Both the position numbers and the translations under genes were made by a program. From assembly GCA_027858835.1 (NCBI GenBank), contig JAQIBY010000136.1:1-38389 (forward strand): 38,389 bases of DNA, read 5' to 3'. Below, piece by piece: positions 16,041 to 25,637 of this stretch. This DNA comes from Bacteroidales bacterium. Its GTDB lineage: Bacteria > Bacteroidota > Bacteroidia > Bacteroidales > ML635J-15. Each line of letters begins with the position of its first letter. The stretch's first letter is position 1. Below the pieces are notes generated by a model that worked only from the letters and a program-made list of their open reading frames with translations, did no database searches and was not told the DNA's origin.

Positions 16041-19000
16041 CTATTCTAATATAATCTTCTTAAATCGGACACCTGTATCAGTTTCAAGCTTGATAAGATA
16101 CATTCCTGCTGAGAAATTACTTAAATCAAGCGTAAACATGTCTGTGCTTACCGTTTTTTGAAGCATCTGTTTTCCATCAAGTGAACTGACACTAATCATA
16201 TTGAGGTTTTTTGATTCAACCGTTACGATTCCTGTTGATGGATTCGGATAAATAGTTGCATCAATTAAAATCTCACTTCCCGGGTCACTTATTGACATTG
16301 GAAACACTTCATTTCCGCTAAGCATAAAATTCACTTCATAATCATCATCAGTATTTGTTTGTAAATTATATGGTGTCCATTGTGAATATTCAAAACTACT
16401 AACAAATAATTCAAGATTCGCATTATCCGGAACTTCAGAAAACTCATATTCCCCAGCATCATTCGTTACCGATACATCAATCACACTTGCATCATCTATG
16501 TTTCTCAAAATTACAACCATATTTTTCTTGGGATCCAGATCTGCTTTCGTGTTTCCTACACCAACGACACCAGTAACCGTATTACTACCAGTGTTTCCAG
16601 ACATTGCAGGATGATGCAATGTGGCATATAGCAAATCATCCGAATCAAGGTTTACCAAAATTGCATCTTCATAAATTAAAGCCGACTCGTAGTAAACATG
16701 TGGACTTACGAAATAGTCATCAGGATTTAAAATTGTAGAACTCAAATAAAACTGTCCAGGTTCCACATTTTCAAAAATCACATTGCCATTATCAGACAGC
16801 ACTTGTTGGTCTTCAACAGCAATATCAGTTGTGAAGCGATACAAAGTTACTTCAACTTCTCCGGTGAAAAACTGCTCTGCATTATATCCATATGTTACAT
16901 TTACAACAATCTGGTTATTTTCACTTTCTTCAATAAAAGTAACTGAACCTTGTAGCACGGTACAATCAGCATTATTACGACTCCATATTTCATATGTTCC
17001 AGCAGGGTAATTATTTCCAAGCGAAAGCATACCTCCTGTTCCTTCTATTTCATCCAAAACAACAGAACCACCACAAGTGACCCAATAATATTGACTTGCA
17101 TAGCTAGATTCTAAACCAATCTCTCCCATATTTCCATACTGAAGAATACCATCCGAAGGATATTGAATTAAGTCTTGATAAGCAGGGTTTGGATAATAAA
17201 GCAATTGAAGGACATAAGAACTATCACAACCTAATTGCTCAGTGGAATAATGAGCATAAAAAGTACCTTCGTCGAAATAAATACTATCATGCCAAGTAAA
17301 AGAGTCTCCCTCACAAATATATTGAAGCGTATGAAACATATAACCTGGTGTCACAAAAAGCTCAAGCTGATAAACGCTATCGCAACCTGATTCAACAGAT
17401 TCATATTCTGCAAAATAAATTCCACTTTCGGAATAATATTGATTGTGCCAGAATAAACTATCTTCATAACAAATAGTTGCATCTTCACTAAAGAAATAAC
17501 CTTCATTTACAGTTACTGTCCAATTCTCTGAAGCATATGAATTAACCAAAGTGTAAATTACAGCATCACTAAAATCATTAACAGTAACACCAGAAACCTG
17601 CTCTACCCCATCTATGTAAGCAGTTGTCTGATCTGACAATGTAAAATCACTAACTAACTGCGTTAAATCAGTTCCTGCCTCAACATTGAGATTTATTGTC
17701 TTTTCAAAATAATTAATATCAATTTCAGAGCCATTATGCTGAGGGAAAGTATAAGACATAAACATTGGAGTGGTTTCTTCTGAAACAATTTCATTGGTTT
17801 TTAAGCGAATACCAAGGCCACCATGTGTCCATAAATCTGAATAAAACCATTCGTAATTACCCCCTGAAAAATTCCAAGCAATACCATATTTACTGGTATT
17901 CATGCTATTATCATAACCAATAAAACAATTACTTTCTGAATCTTCATAATAAAACTCAACTGCAACACGCAATGTGTTATCACTCGGAGCTTCACCGGGA
18001 TAAAAATTATATATCTCCGAAAAAGAAAATGAATACCATTCTCCCAACATGCTTTCTTCAATTGTAATAAATTCACTATAAGCAACAGTTTCCCATTTAT
18101 CTGAACTTTCATCATATTGTTTAATATGCACTAACATCTGACTTTCAGGATCTGAAGCCTCATGAATATAGACATCGACTTCTTCAATCGAACAATCATA
18201 CAAAACGACATAATCCGTTGCAATCATATCTCCGTTATTGCCAGCATCCATTGACATTCTGGGTCCAATTGCATAATTAACATTTCCTAAATCACGGCCA
18301 AAGGTATTTTCAGTAACATTGAAATAGGTTGTATCTACGTTGTTAATTAAATTTTGATCATTTGTTTCATTGAGATTATAAACCACTGTATATTCACCAA
18401 TTACCGGATCATTTAACAAAAATTCTGTCAACAAATCCAATGTGTCGGTTTCAAAAGCAGCAAGTGAAGTCCCTATCACGGCCTCATCATAAATTAATGC
18501 CAAATCCGGATTATAAACTTTAACATTAAACTCTGGGATTACATCTTGATTGCCAAAATTTGTAACAATCCCATTAAAAATCATTGTGGCATCATCTGAT
18601 TCAAACTGTTTTTGGGGAATCATTCCATAATGCGAACTCATATGAAAATAATCAAAAAAATCCTGTTCATTATAATCTGCATACGTAAAGAAATTCATCA
18701 CTCCTTTTTCCAATTTAATATCAACATCTGGGTTTTCAACTATTTGGACATCATCAATTTGCCAGCCGTATCCATATCCCGCATTATTAGCAGATGTTGT
18801 TTGCCATCTAAAACGTAAAGAAACATTTACTTCATTTGCAATGTAATCAGACAAAATCAATTCACAATAATCATCGCCATAATCATGCACCTCCACATTT
18901 TCATTCATTAGAATCTCATTATCCCATGTCAAACCGCCATCAGTACTTATATCCAAATAACAATAAGCAGTATTCAACTGCTTGAAATTCTGATAAAAAC

Positions 19001-19466
19001 AAAGCTTTGGCACATCAACCTCAGACAAATCTAATCCATCAAACTGAATCCATGTATTTTTAATTTCCTCGGTTCCCATAAGTATATCAGTAACACCATC
19101 AATCCACGCAAAATTTCCTCCGGATGCAGAAAATTCGCCCACATCTCGTTGCCCACAATAATACCACGCTGAACTCACCATGGTTCCTGTTGGCAAATCT
19201 GGATTAATAAAATCAACGCCAACTTCATAGTCAACCCCTGTAATTGTCGTGTCAGAAACAGTCCAATCAGCATCTCCTTGGTTGTGACCCAAAGTCCACA
19301 CGGCCGGCGTCTCATCAAAAGTCACCTCCCAAACTACATCCTGATTTTTTAGATGTTTTTCTGTGGTGGTCATCGACTTTGTTGAATTCAAATTATGAGA
19401 TTGACTGAATGCAATAATCGAAAATAAAATTAATTGGACAAATAATAGAATTCTACTGGCTTTCAT
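16041..19466 (-). CDS. Large secreted multidomain T9SS cargo protein
   Basis: The 1141-residue protein has a Sec signal peptide (MKASRILLFVQLILFSIIAFSQS). About 45-250 form a jelly-roll like MAM/choice-of-anchor domains (WEVTFDETPAVW, FQNFKQL-like strands, YLDISTDGGLTWDNE). The next ~300 residues are beta-rich. A DUF5018-like domain (near 575-650) ends in ENWTVTVNEG. Two short tandem modules (about 660-750) share C-x-GDS/EDS...W...G.Y...GCDS...L, and a carboxypeptidase-regulatory-like fold follows (VVILRNIDDASVIDVSVTND). The last ~75 residues, from IYPNPSTG to GVRFKKIILE, are a type A T9SS sorting domain, so the protein is exported across the outer membrane and probably surface-bound. No catalytic site is visible; adhesion is plausible. 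Confidence 0.88.
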   Translation of the reverse strand: MKASRILLFVQLILFSIIAFSQSHNLNSTKSMTTTEKHLKNQDVVWEVTFDETPAVWTLGHNQGDADWTVSDTTITGVDYEVGVDFINPDLPTGTMVSSAWYYCGQRDVGEFSASGGNFAWIDGVTDILMGTEEIKNTWIQFDGLDLSEVDVPKLCFYQNFKQLNTAYCYLDISTDGGLTWDNEILMNENVEVHDYGDDYCELILSDYIANEVNVSLRFRWQTTSANNAGYGYGWQIDDVQIVENPDVDIKLEKGVMNFFTYADYNEQDFFDYFHMSSHYGMIPQKQFESDDATMIFNGIVTNFGNQDVIPEFNVKVYNPDLALIYDEAVIGTSLAAFETDTLDLLTEFLLNDPVIGEYTVVYNLNETNDQNLINNVDTTYFNVTENTFGRDLGNVNYAIGPRMSMDAGNNGDMIATDYVVLYDCSIEEVDVYIHEASDPESQMLVHIKQYDESSDKWETVAYSEFITIEESMLGEWYSFSFSEIYNFYPGEAPSDNTLRVAVEFYYEDSESNCFIGYDNSMNTSKYGIAWNFSGGNYEWFYSDLWTHGGLGIRLKTNEIVSEETTPMFMSYTFPQHNGSEIDINYFEKTINLNVEAGTDLTQLVSDFTLSDQTTAYIDGVEQVSGVTVNDFSDAVIYTLVNSYASENWTVTVNEGYFFSEDATICYEDSLFWHNQYYSESGIYFAEYESVESGCDSVYQLELFVTPGYMFHTLQYICEGDSFTWHDSIYFDEGTFYAHYSTEQLGCDSSYVLQLLYYPNPAYQDLIQYPSDGILQYGNMGEIGLESSYASQYYWVTCGGSVVLDEIEGTGGMLSLGNNYPAGTYEIWSRNNADCTVLQGSVTFIEESENNQIVVNVTYGYNAEQFFTGEVEVTLYRFTTDIAVEDQQVLSDNGNVIFENVEPGQFYLSSTILNPDDYFVSPHVYYESALIYEDAILVNLDSDDLLYATLHHPAMSGNTGSNTVTGVVGVGNTKADLDPKKNMVVILRNIDDASVIDVSVTNDAGEYEFSEVPDNANLELFVSSFEYSQWTPYNLQTNTDDDYEVNFMLSGNEVFPMSISDPGSEILIDATIYPNPSTGIVTVESKNLNMISVSSLDGKQMLQKTVSTDMFTLDLSNFSAGMYLIKLETDTGVRFKKIILE

Positions 19467-19757
19467 GGCGTTTAATTTTAAATATTAAGAAATAATTACG
19501 GCTTTATAGAACATATAACTGTAAATATAGTCAATTTATTTCATATATAAAAAGTTTTTTTTCTAAAAGTCCATCATGTCTGTTCTGTCTAACTGAAAAA
19601 TGAGTAGAATAAAACTACATTTCGCCATAAACATTTTAAACAAAAATGCAGCAAACAAACTATCCCGAAGCGTTTGATGTTTCCTTTAAGCTTCATTTAA
19701 CAGGATATTCAGATTTTTTAAACTCAAATTCAAGCATTTTTTATACCTTTGAAAGCT
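19467..19757. other. Gene-free gap between the T9SS gene and dapB
   Basis: This 291-base divergent gap is AT-rich and holds the promoters of both flanking genes. A 52-codon frame starting at 19646 overlaps the dapB start in another frame and has no recognisable features. No RNA gene or strong hairpin is seen. Confidence 0.5.
19744..19751 (+). promoter_or_regulatory. -7 box immediately before dapB
   Basis: TACCTTTG matches TAnnTTTG exactly and ends only six bases before the dapB ATG (19758). Bacteroidetes transcription usually starts about 5-7 bases after this box, so the mRNA may be leaderless. No good -33 element is visible. Confidence 0.5.
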
Positions 19758-20480
19758 ATGAAAGTTGCGATTATCGGATATGGAAAAATGGGGCATATGA
19801 TTGAAGCCACCTGCCTTGAACGTGGGCATGAAATTGCTTTGGTTGTTGACAAAGCCAATCAAAATGATTTGAATTCGGAGAATTTAAGCAGAGTTGATGC
19901 TGCAATTGACTTCAGCACTCCAGATTCTGCCTTTGATAATATTATGAAATGTATTGAGGCGAATACTCCGATTGTTTCAGGAACAACGGGCTGGTTAAAC
20001 AGAAAATCAGAAATTGAAAACGCCTGCAAAGCTAACAATGCAAGTTTCTTTTATGCATCAAACTTTAGCATAGGCGTTAACCTATTGTTTGCAATCAATC
20101 AAAAACTCGCTAGGCTGATGGATGGTTTTGACAATTATCAATGTGAAATTGAAGAGACACATCATATCCATAAACTGGATGCACCAAGCGGCACAGCAAT
20201 TTCACTTGCGGATGACATTGTAAAAAATATTCGCCGCTTGGATAAATGGAAACTCGCTGAAAATACGGAAATAAACCGAAATGATTTGCAAATTACCGCA
20301 ATTCGTGAAGGAGAAGTAACCGGAAAACATACGATTACATACGAAAGTAACGTTGATACTATCAGCCTCAGCCACGAAGCAAAAAACCGCAAGGGATTTG
20401 CACTCGGAGCGGTTATGGCTGCAGAATTTTCAAGAGATAAAAAAGGAATATATACAATGCAAGATATGCTTGCAATTTAA
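19758..20480 (+). CDS. dapB: 4-hydroxy-tetrahydrodipicolinate reductase
   Basis: DapB makes tetrahydrodipicolinate in the lysine and meso-diaminopimelate pathway, using NAD(P)H. The 240-residue protein has the Rossmann loop GYGKMG (7-12), DFSTPDSA (51-58), SGTTGW (74-79), and the active-site [16 protein letters not shown] (132-147), with the catalytic His pair H135-H136 and K139. The ATG at 19758 is chosen over the TTG at 19749 because GYGKMG then sits at the usual position and a -7 box overlaps the TTG. The following lepB starts 11 bases after its stop, so the four genes dapB, lepB, lepB-like and wbqC probably form one operon. Confidence 0.95.
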   Translation: MKVAIIGYGKMGHMIEATCLERGHEIALVVDKANQNDLNSENLSRVDAAIDFSTPDSAFDNIMKCIEANTPIVSGTTGWLNRKSEIENACKANNASFFYASNFSIGVNLLFAINQKLARLMDGFDNYQCEIEETHHIHKLDAPSGTAISLADDIVKNIRRLDKWKLAENTEINRNDLQITAIREGEVTGKHTITYESNVDTISLSHEAKNRKGFALGAVMAAEFSRDKKGIYTMQDMLAI

Positions 20481-20491
20481 GAAAAAACATC

Positions 20492-22072
20492 ATGAATAAA
20501 ATCAAATCAATTTGGGAAAACCGCTACTTTCGCTTCGCACTTGTTAGTACATTGTATATTTTATGGGTCATTTGGCTCGGCGGATACTGGTGGCTGCTCG
20601 GCGAACTCGTAATTATTGATCTGTACATTACAAGAAAGGTGAGATGGGCGTTTTGGAAACCGAAAAAAGACAAAAAATACAAATATCTCCACAAAAAAGC
20701 CTTGGAATGGACAGATGCCATTATTTTTGCCGTGATTGCAGCATCATTTATTCGCATGTTTTTCTTTGAAGCATTCACCATTCCTACGGCATCTATGGAA
20801 AAGTCCATGCTTCGCGGTGATTATTTGTTTGTTTCAAAACTCGCCTATGGTCCCAGAAAACCGATGACTCCCCTATCATTCCCATTTGTGCATCATACCT
20901 TGCCACTATCAAAAACAAAAAAATCATACTCAATGGCAATTCAGAAACCGTATGAGCGAATGAAAGGGTTAGGTAAAGTTAAGCGGGATGATGTGGTTGT
21001 TTTCAATTTTCCTTCAGGAGATACGGTTTGTCTCGAGCAACAAGACAGAGACTATTACGATATCATCAGGGAAAATGCGCACACAATGAAGTCATTTGAC
21101 AATCAGGCAAATAACGACTCTGCCATGAGATATCAAATGAAAGATTCCGAATTTTATTATCAGTTGGCATATACAATTTTCCATCCACAAAGAAATCCGG
21201 GTTTCCATACAAACCAACTAATTCAGGAAGCTGCAAGCCATTTGAGAAATTACGATAAAAACTTTTATAACACACGTGGTAATGTGCCAAAGCCAGATAA
21301 AATCTATCAGGAACACTCAAGGCAATTGGTTTGGGCCATTTATGAAGTTATTTCACGCCCTGTCGATAAACGGGAAAATTACATTAAGCGCTGTGTCGGA
21401 ATTCCAGGTGATAGTTTGGAAATCCGTAATGGATATTTGTATGTGACCGGAAATCAACAGACAACTTACGATGGAATTCAGTACAATTATGAAATGATTA
21501 CTGACGGCACAAAACTTACAAATGAAATGCTAAATCGCATGCACATCGACTCTGAAGATGCTTATGTACAAGGCAGAGGTGTTTATCTTCCTTTAACAAA
21601 TGAAAACTTCCAAAACTTCAAATCTGTGCACTTTGTAAATTCGATAACCCGCCTTACAAAATATGAAGGAGCCAGAAACTATCGGGTTTTCCCTCATGAC
21701 GAGCAATACGACTGGAATGAAGATTGGTTTGGGCCACTTTATGTTCCGCAGGCCGGCAGCGAAATCCCGCTCAATACCTATATTTTGCCGCTGTATGAGC
21801 GCATCATAGGATATTATGAAAAAAATGACTTAGAAGTCAAAGGCGAGGACATTTACATTAATGGCGAAATTGCTGATTCATACACTTTTAAAATGAATTA
21901 TTATTGGCTGATGGGTGACAATCGTCACAACTCATTAGATAGTAGATTCTGGGGGTTTGTCCCTGAAAATCACGTGGTTGGAAAAGGCTCGATAATATGG
22001 TTATCGCTTGACAAATCGGAGCCATTCCCAAAAAACATCAGATGGAATCGGCTATTTAAACGCGTCAAATAG
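20492..22072 (+). CDS. lepB: Signal peptidase I
   Basis: LepB removes signal peptides from exported proteins at the periplasmic face of the inner membrane. The 526-residue protein is longer than E. coli LepB (324) because of a large insertion between the catalytic boxes, common in Bacteroidetes. Two N-terminal hydrophobic segments (about 15-48) and a third near 75-95 precede [12 protein letters not shown], with the nucleophile S101. The catalytic Lys is K299 in [15 protein letters not shown]. Box E is [33 protein letters not shown] near the C-terminus. All active-site elements are intact. It is followed 77 bases later by a paralogue lacking them. Confidence 0.95.
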   Translation: MNKIKSIWENRYFRFALVSTLYILWVIWLGGYWWLLGELVIIDLYITRKVRWAFWKPKKDKKYKYLHKKALEWTDAIIFAVIAASFIRMFFFEAFTIPTASMEKSMLRGDYLFVSKLAYGPRKPMTPLSFPFVHHTLPLSKTKKSYSMAIQKPYERMKGLGKVKRDDVVVFNFPSGDTVCLEQQDRDYYDIIRENAHTMKSFDNQANNDSAMRYQMKDSEFYYQLAYTIFHPQRNPGFHTNQLIQEAASHLRNYDKNFYNTRGNVPKPDKIYQEHSRQLVWAIYEVISRPVDKRENYIKRCVGIPGDSLEIRNGYLYVTGNQQTTYDGIQYNYEMITDGTKLTNEMLNRMHIDSEDAYVQGRGVYLPLTNENFQNFKSVHFVNSITRLTKYEGARNYRVFPHDEQYDWNEDWFGPLYVPQAGSEIPLNTYILPLYERIIGYYEKNDLEVKGEDIYINGEIADSYTFKMNYYWLMGDNRHNSLDSRFWGFVPENHVVGKGSIIWLSLDKSEPFPKNIRWNRLFKRVK

Positions 22073-22149
22073 TGTTTGTCCATAATGTCTGAATGAGACA
22101 GCAATTTTATTGGATACAAAATGGATTTTGACATTTTAAATGCTTTATT

Positions 22150-22986
22150 ATGAAAAAATGGACTTGGATAATCCTTGCCCTTTTAATTACAGGAACTGTA
22201 TTTTTTATCAGTCAGTATAAATTCGTAAAAATGCCTGACAATGCAATGCTCCCTCAATATATGCAAAGGGAAACCATACTGATAAAAAAACAAAACGCCT
22301 CTGATTTAGAACAAAAACAACTAATTGCGTTTTATGATCCGTCTGTTTCAGATAAAGCAATTTCAAAAAAACCGATTAAGTTGTCACGATTAATAGCCCT
22401 CCCGGGAGACACATTATTGATTTACGAGAAAACAATTTATGTGAACGGAGAACAAGTAAACTTGAATGTTCCTGTTTTCATGAAATACAGAATCAGTACA
22501 ACTCCGGATTTTGATAAAAGCCTATTAACTGACATGCCGCATGACGCATTTAATGAACTTGTGGAAAACATTGCTTATGAACTGCATTGCAGCCCGAAAA
22601 CAGCGGCAGAAATTGGTCGTTTAGACGGAGTTACGGCTGTGCATTTAAAATGGGACATGCGTGGAAAAGCTTCTTATGACATTTTCCCGATTAGCCAATA
22701 CCTTGCCTGGAATAAAGACTATTACGGACCATTAGTTATCCCAAAGAAAGGAATGCTTGCCGAACTTAACTTCCGAAATTACGATTTGTACAAACGCATA
22801 ATTAATGTATATGAAGGAAATCGAAGTTATGTAAATTCACAAAAAATTTACATAAATGATGAGCTTGCAGAAAATTATCGTTTCACTCAGGATTATTATT
22901 TTGTCATCAACGATAACAGAGATTTACCCAGTGATTCACGCGGTTTCGGCCTCCTTCCCGAAAACCACATCATAGGAGGCAAATAA
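22150..22986 (+). CDS. Signal-peptidase-I-like protein lacking catalytic Ser and Lys
   Basis: The 278-residue protein has one N-terminal membrane segment (about 4-21) and aligns with the S26 signal peptidases. Where LepB has PTASMEKSM, this reads PDNAMLPQYM, placing A32 at the nucleophile. Where LepB has [10 protein letters not shown], this reads LSRLIALPGD, placing S79 at the general-base Lys. The structural box survives as NDNRDLPSDSRGFGLLPENHIIG, but the chain stops right after it, without the final strand. The most likely reading is a catalytically inactive paralogue, perhaps a substrate- or partner-binding subunit of LepB. Its reading frame is clean, so it is not an obvious pseudogene. 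Its stop overlaps the wbqC start (TAATG). K77 lies two residues from the Lys position and could compensate, but the missing Ser argues against activity. Confidence 0.82.
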   Translation: MKKWTWIILALLITGTVFFISQYKFVKMPDNAMLPQYMQRETILIKKQNASDLEQKQLIAFYDPSVSDKAISKKPIKLSRLIALPGDTLLIYEKTIYVNGEQVNLNVPVFMKYRISTTPDFDKSLLTDMPHDAFNELVENIAYELHCSPKTAAEIGRLDGVTAVHLKWDMRGKASYDIFPISQYLAWNKDYYGPLVIPKKGMLAELNFRNYDLYKRIINVYEGNRSYVNSQKIYINDELAENYRFTQDYYFVINDNRDLPSDSRGFGLLPENHIIGGK

Positions 22987-23618
22987 TGGCAAGTATTTAT
23001 TTATCAACAGCGTATTTTCCGCCGATACAATATTTTTGCAAGCTGCTTGAATACGATTCTGTGATTATTGAAGCGGAGGAACATTACCAAAAGCAATCTT
23101 ATCGAAATCGTTGCCGCATTTTAGCCCCGAACGGGATTCAGTCTCTTAGCATTCCCGTAGTACGAGGAAGATCACGAGAAATCCCCATTCGTGACATTAA
23201 AATTGATTACAGCATGCCTTGGCAACTCAATCATTTACGCAGCATTAAAACGGCTTACCGCTCTGCGCCCTATTTTGAGCATTACATGGATGATTTAGCA
23301 CCGGTGTTTCAAACCCAAGACAAATTTTTATTTGATTACAATCTCAAAATTCTGGAGAAATTAAACCAGCTTTTGGAAATAAATCCGAAACTAATTATCA
23401 GCGAAACATTTGAGAAAATACCGGAAGCTGATGATTTTCGGGACAGCATTCATCCGAAAGATCGTATGCAAAAAGAGGACCCTCACTTTCAACCGGAAGA
23501 ATATATGCAGGTTTTCATGGAGAAACACAGATTTCAGAAAAACCTAAGCATTTTAGATTTATTACTGAACGAAGGCCCTTTGAGCATAGCCACTATGAAG
23601 GAAAGCGTTAAGCTGTAA
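22986..23618 (+). CDS. WbqC family protein
   Basis: The 210-residue protein begins MASIYLSTAYFPPIQYF and has LSIPVVRGR (53-62), DYSMPWQLNHLRSIKTAYRSAPYFEHY and LFDYNLKILE, all typical of the WbqC family. Named after an O-antigen-cluster gene, the family is widespread, but its biochemical role is not established. No signal peptide or membrane helix is visible. The ATG overlaps the stop of the LepB-like gene by one base, and AGGAGG lies six bases upstream, although those bases also encode the end of the previous protein. The 3' end overlaps the hybrid kinase gene tail-to-tail by 11 bases. Confidence 0.88.
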   Translation: MASIYLSTAYFPPIQYFCKLLEYDSVIIEAEEHYQKQSYRNRCRILAPNGIQSLSIPVVRGRSREIPIRDIKIDYSMPWQLNHLRSIKTAYRSAPYFEHYMDDLAPVFQTQDKFLFDYNLKILEKLNQLLEINPKLIISETFEKIPEADDFRDSIHPKDRMQKEDPHFQPEEYMQVFMEKHRFQKNLSILDLLLNEGPLSIATMKESVKL

Positions 23619-25473
23619 TTGGCTCCAATTCAAGATAATGTTTTAAGGTATCAATAAAGTTTGCTTTATGAATTGGTTTAGCCAAATAATCATTACACCC
23701 TGCCTCAAGACACAAATGTTTATCGTGAGAATCAGCATAAGCAGTTTGTGCAATAATCGGACAGAGAATCTGGTTTTTTCGTAATTTTTTAGTTAATTCA
23801 ATCCCGTTGCCATCAGGCAAACGAATATCCATCATTATCAAATCAATGTCGGGGTTTTTCTCAATGAAGTTTTTAGCATCTGTAGCCGTAACAACGTGAT
23901 GAAGATCAACCAAATAATTTTTCAAATACGCTCTGATTAACACAAAGTTATCTCTGACGTCTTCAACGATTAAAATTTTTCGGGCTTTTGGCAAATTGGA
24001 CATGTCTTTCATATCTATTGTTGCTTTTGGTAAGTTCATATAATTCACTGGAATTCGAATCAAGAAACGGGTACCTGTTCCGGGAGTTGAATTCACAAAT
24101 ATTTCAGCATTAATTAAATCTACGATTTCCTTCACAATTGATAATCCCAGTCCATTTCCGGCAAGCGGTGTTAAATCATCTGCATGCAATTGTGTAAATC
24201 GTTTGAACATTTCAGGAATTTGATCTTTGGGAATTCCAATGCCTTCATCTTCTACGTATATATCCAGCGCATTATCTTCACTACGTAAAAGTCCTAGACG
24301 AATTGGAGTGTCATCATTTGAAAACTTAACTGCATTATCAAGCAATCGCACCAAAACCCTCATAATTGCATCCTTATCAAGTTTTACCTCATAATGAAAA
24401 AGCGTTTTGTCAAAATTCACAAGGAGACGACGTCTATATTCTTTCCTACTAAAAAACTCAGTTGCAACATGTTGAATTTCAGTCCAAACCCTTTCAACAC
24501 AAACACTTTTTAGTTTAAAATCATATTGTCCCGATTCTAATTGTGCCATAAGCAGAACATCGTCAATAATCGTCAACAGTTTCTGTCCGCTTTGCGAGAT
24601 AATACGACTGTATTCAAAAATTTCTTCTTTATCAAGTTGATCAGAAGCAATAATCTGCGAAAAACCAATAATACCATTTAAGGGAGTGCGAATTTCATGA
24701 CTCATATTTGTAAGAAAGCTCGTTTTTAATCGGTCACTCTCTTCGGCGCTTTCTCTGGCTTTTTTCAATTGTTCATTTAGTTCCTGCAAGTCAATATTTT
24801 GCTGTATTAGCAATGAATTTTGATGATAATATTCCTTGTAAAGATTTTGAAATTCCTGCCTTTTCAGTTTTAATTCATCAATTGAATTGTACAAATCCGT
24901 CACATCCGTCACGACAATCAAGCCGGCAAAAATCACTTTTTTCTCATTTTGCAAACCAAGTCCTGAAATTTGAAAATATTTATCCTCATAATCATAAACA
25001 TCCTCAACCTTTACACCGCTCAACACACTGTTAATCAATGGCTTAATGTGATTCTTAGTGCGCTCAGTCAAGCTACTTTCCTCAATAAATTTTCCCGTAA
25101 CCTCATCAAGATTAACGCCCATAGATGGCAAAACAGAGCCTTGAGATAAAATCAAACGTCCATCGGGATCAAATAAATAAATATCAACATTTGGAATGTT
25201 TGAAACCATGAGATTGTACCAATGCTCACTTTTATTCAAAAATTCAATGAGATGATTTTTCCTTCGCAATTCACGATTTACCAAAAAATATATCAATAAA
25301 GCTGTGGATAAGACAAAAAATGCACCTTTCATCATCTGAAAGTTCACAATTGAAGTGGTATCCTCAAACAAACTATTCGAAACCAAATCCGAAAAGAAAA
25401 TCCAAAGTAAGCCCACAATAAGGAATATGAGAGCAATTCGCAGACTTGTATTTTTCGTAGTACGAGAGGACAT
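23608..25473 (-). CDS. Hybrid sensor histidine kinase with receiver domain
   Basis: The 621-residue membrane protein, started at the ATG at 25471-25473 (MSSRTTKN), has two N-terminal helices (about 9-27 and 48-66) around a short periplasmic loop. A PAS-like domain follows (about 80-190, LFDPDGRLILSQG), then a coiled coil. The kinase core has the phospho-acceptor H259 in MSHEIRTPL, the N box DNAVKFSN, DEGIGIPKDQI (G1) and GNGLGLSIVKEI (G2). A C-terminal receiver carries D549 in MMDIRLPDG and the conserved Lys in YLAKPI. There is no DNA-binding output domain, so a separate response regulator or phosphotransfer protein must be encoded elsewhere. The signal is unknown. The upstream in-frame extension to 25593 is AT-rich and implausible. 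Confidence 0.9.
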   Translation of the reverse strand: MSSRTTKNTSLRIALIFLIVGLLWIFFSDLVSNSLFEDTTSIVNFQMMKGAFFVLSTALLIYFLVNRELRRKNHLIEFLNKSEHWYNLMVSNIPNVDIYLFDPDGRLILSQGSVLPSMGVNLDEVTGKFIEESSLTERTKNHIKPLINSVLSGVKVEDVYDYEDKYFQISGLGLQNEKKVIFAGLIVVTDVTDLYNSIDELKLKRQEFQNLYKEYYHQNSLLIQQNIDLQELNEQLKKARESAEESDRLKTSFLTNMSHEIRTPLNGIIGFSQIIASDQLDKEEIFEYSRIISQSGQKLLTIIDDVLLMAQLESGQYDFKLKSVCVERVWTEIQHVATEFFSRKEYRRRLLVNFDKTLFHYEVKLDKDAIMRVLVRLLDNAVKFSNDDTPIRLGLLRSEDNALDIYVEDEGIGIPKDQIPEMFKRFTQLHADDLTPLAGNGLGLSIVKEIVDLINAEIFVNSTPGTGTRFLIRIPVNYMNLPKATIDMKDMSNLPKARKILIVEDVRDNFVLIRAYLKNYLVDLHHVVTATDAKNFIEKNPDIDLIMMDIRLPDGNGIELTKKLRKNQILCPIIAQTAYADSHDKHLCLEAGCNDYLAKPIHKANFIDTLKHYLELEPITA

Positions 25474-25637
25474 AAAAATAAACTTCAACTTAGCTTTACT
25501 ATTGTACGCAATATAACGAAAAAAGTTGATAGTTTTATAGAAAAAATCTGTTTTTCTTAAAATAATCTCATAACGATGTAAGAAAAAACTCATTTCAATA
25601 AAACAAAGCCTTACAATCTGCTATTTCAATCCAAAAA

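Noticed and set aside
19646-19804. 52-codon open frame before and over the dapB start
   Set aside because: It overlaps dapB in another frame, has no start context, no recognisable domain and spans the dapB promoter; most likely chance.
22086-22100. TGTCT-GAATG-AGACA hairpin after lepB as a terminator
   Set aside because: The stem is only five pairs and no proper T-run follows; the downstream genes probably remain in the same operon.
23608-23618. Tail overlap of wbqC and the hybrid kinase as a possible annotation error
   Set aside because: Both proteins end at family-typical points; an 11-base convergent overlap is common in compact genomes.
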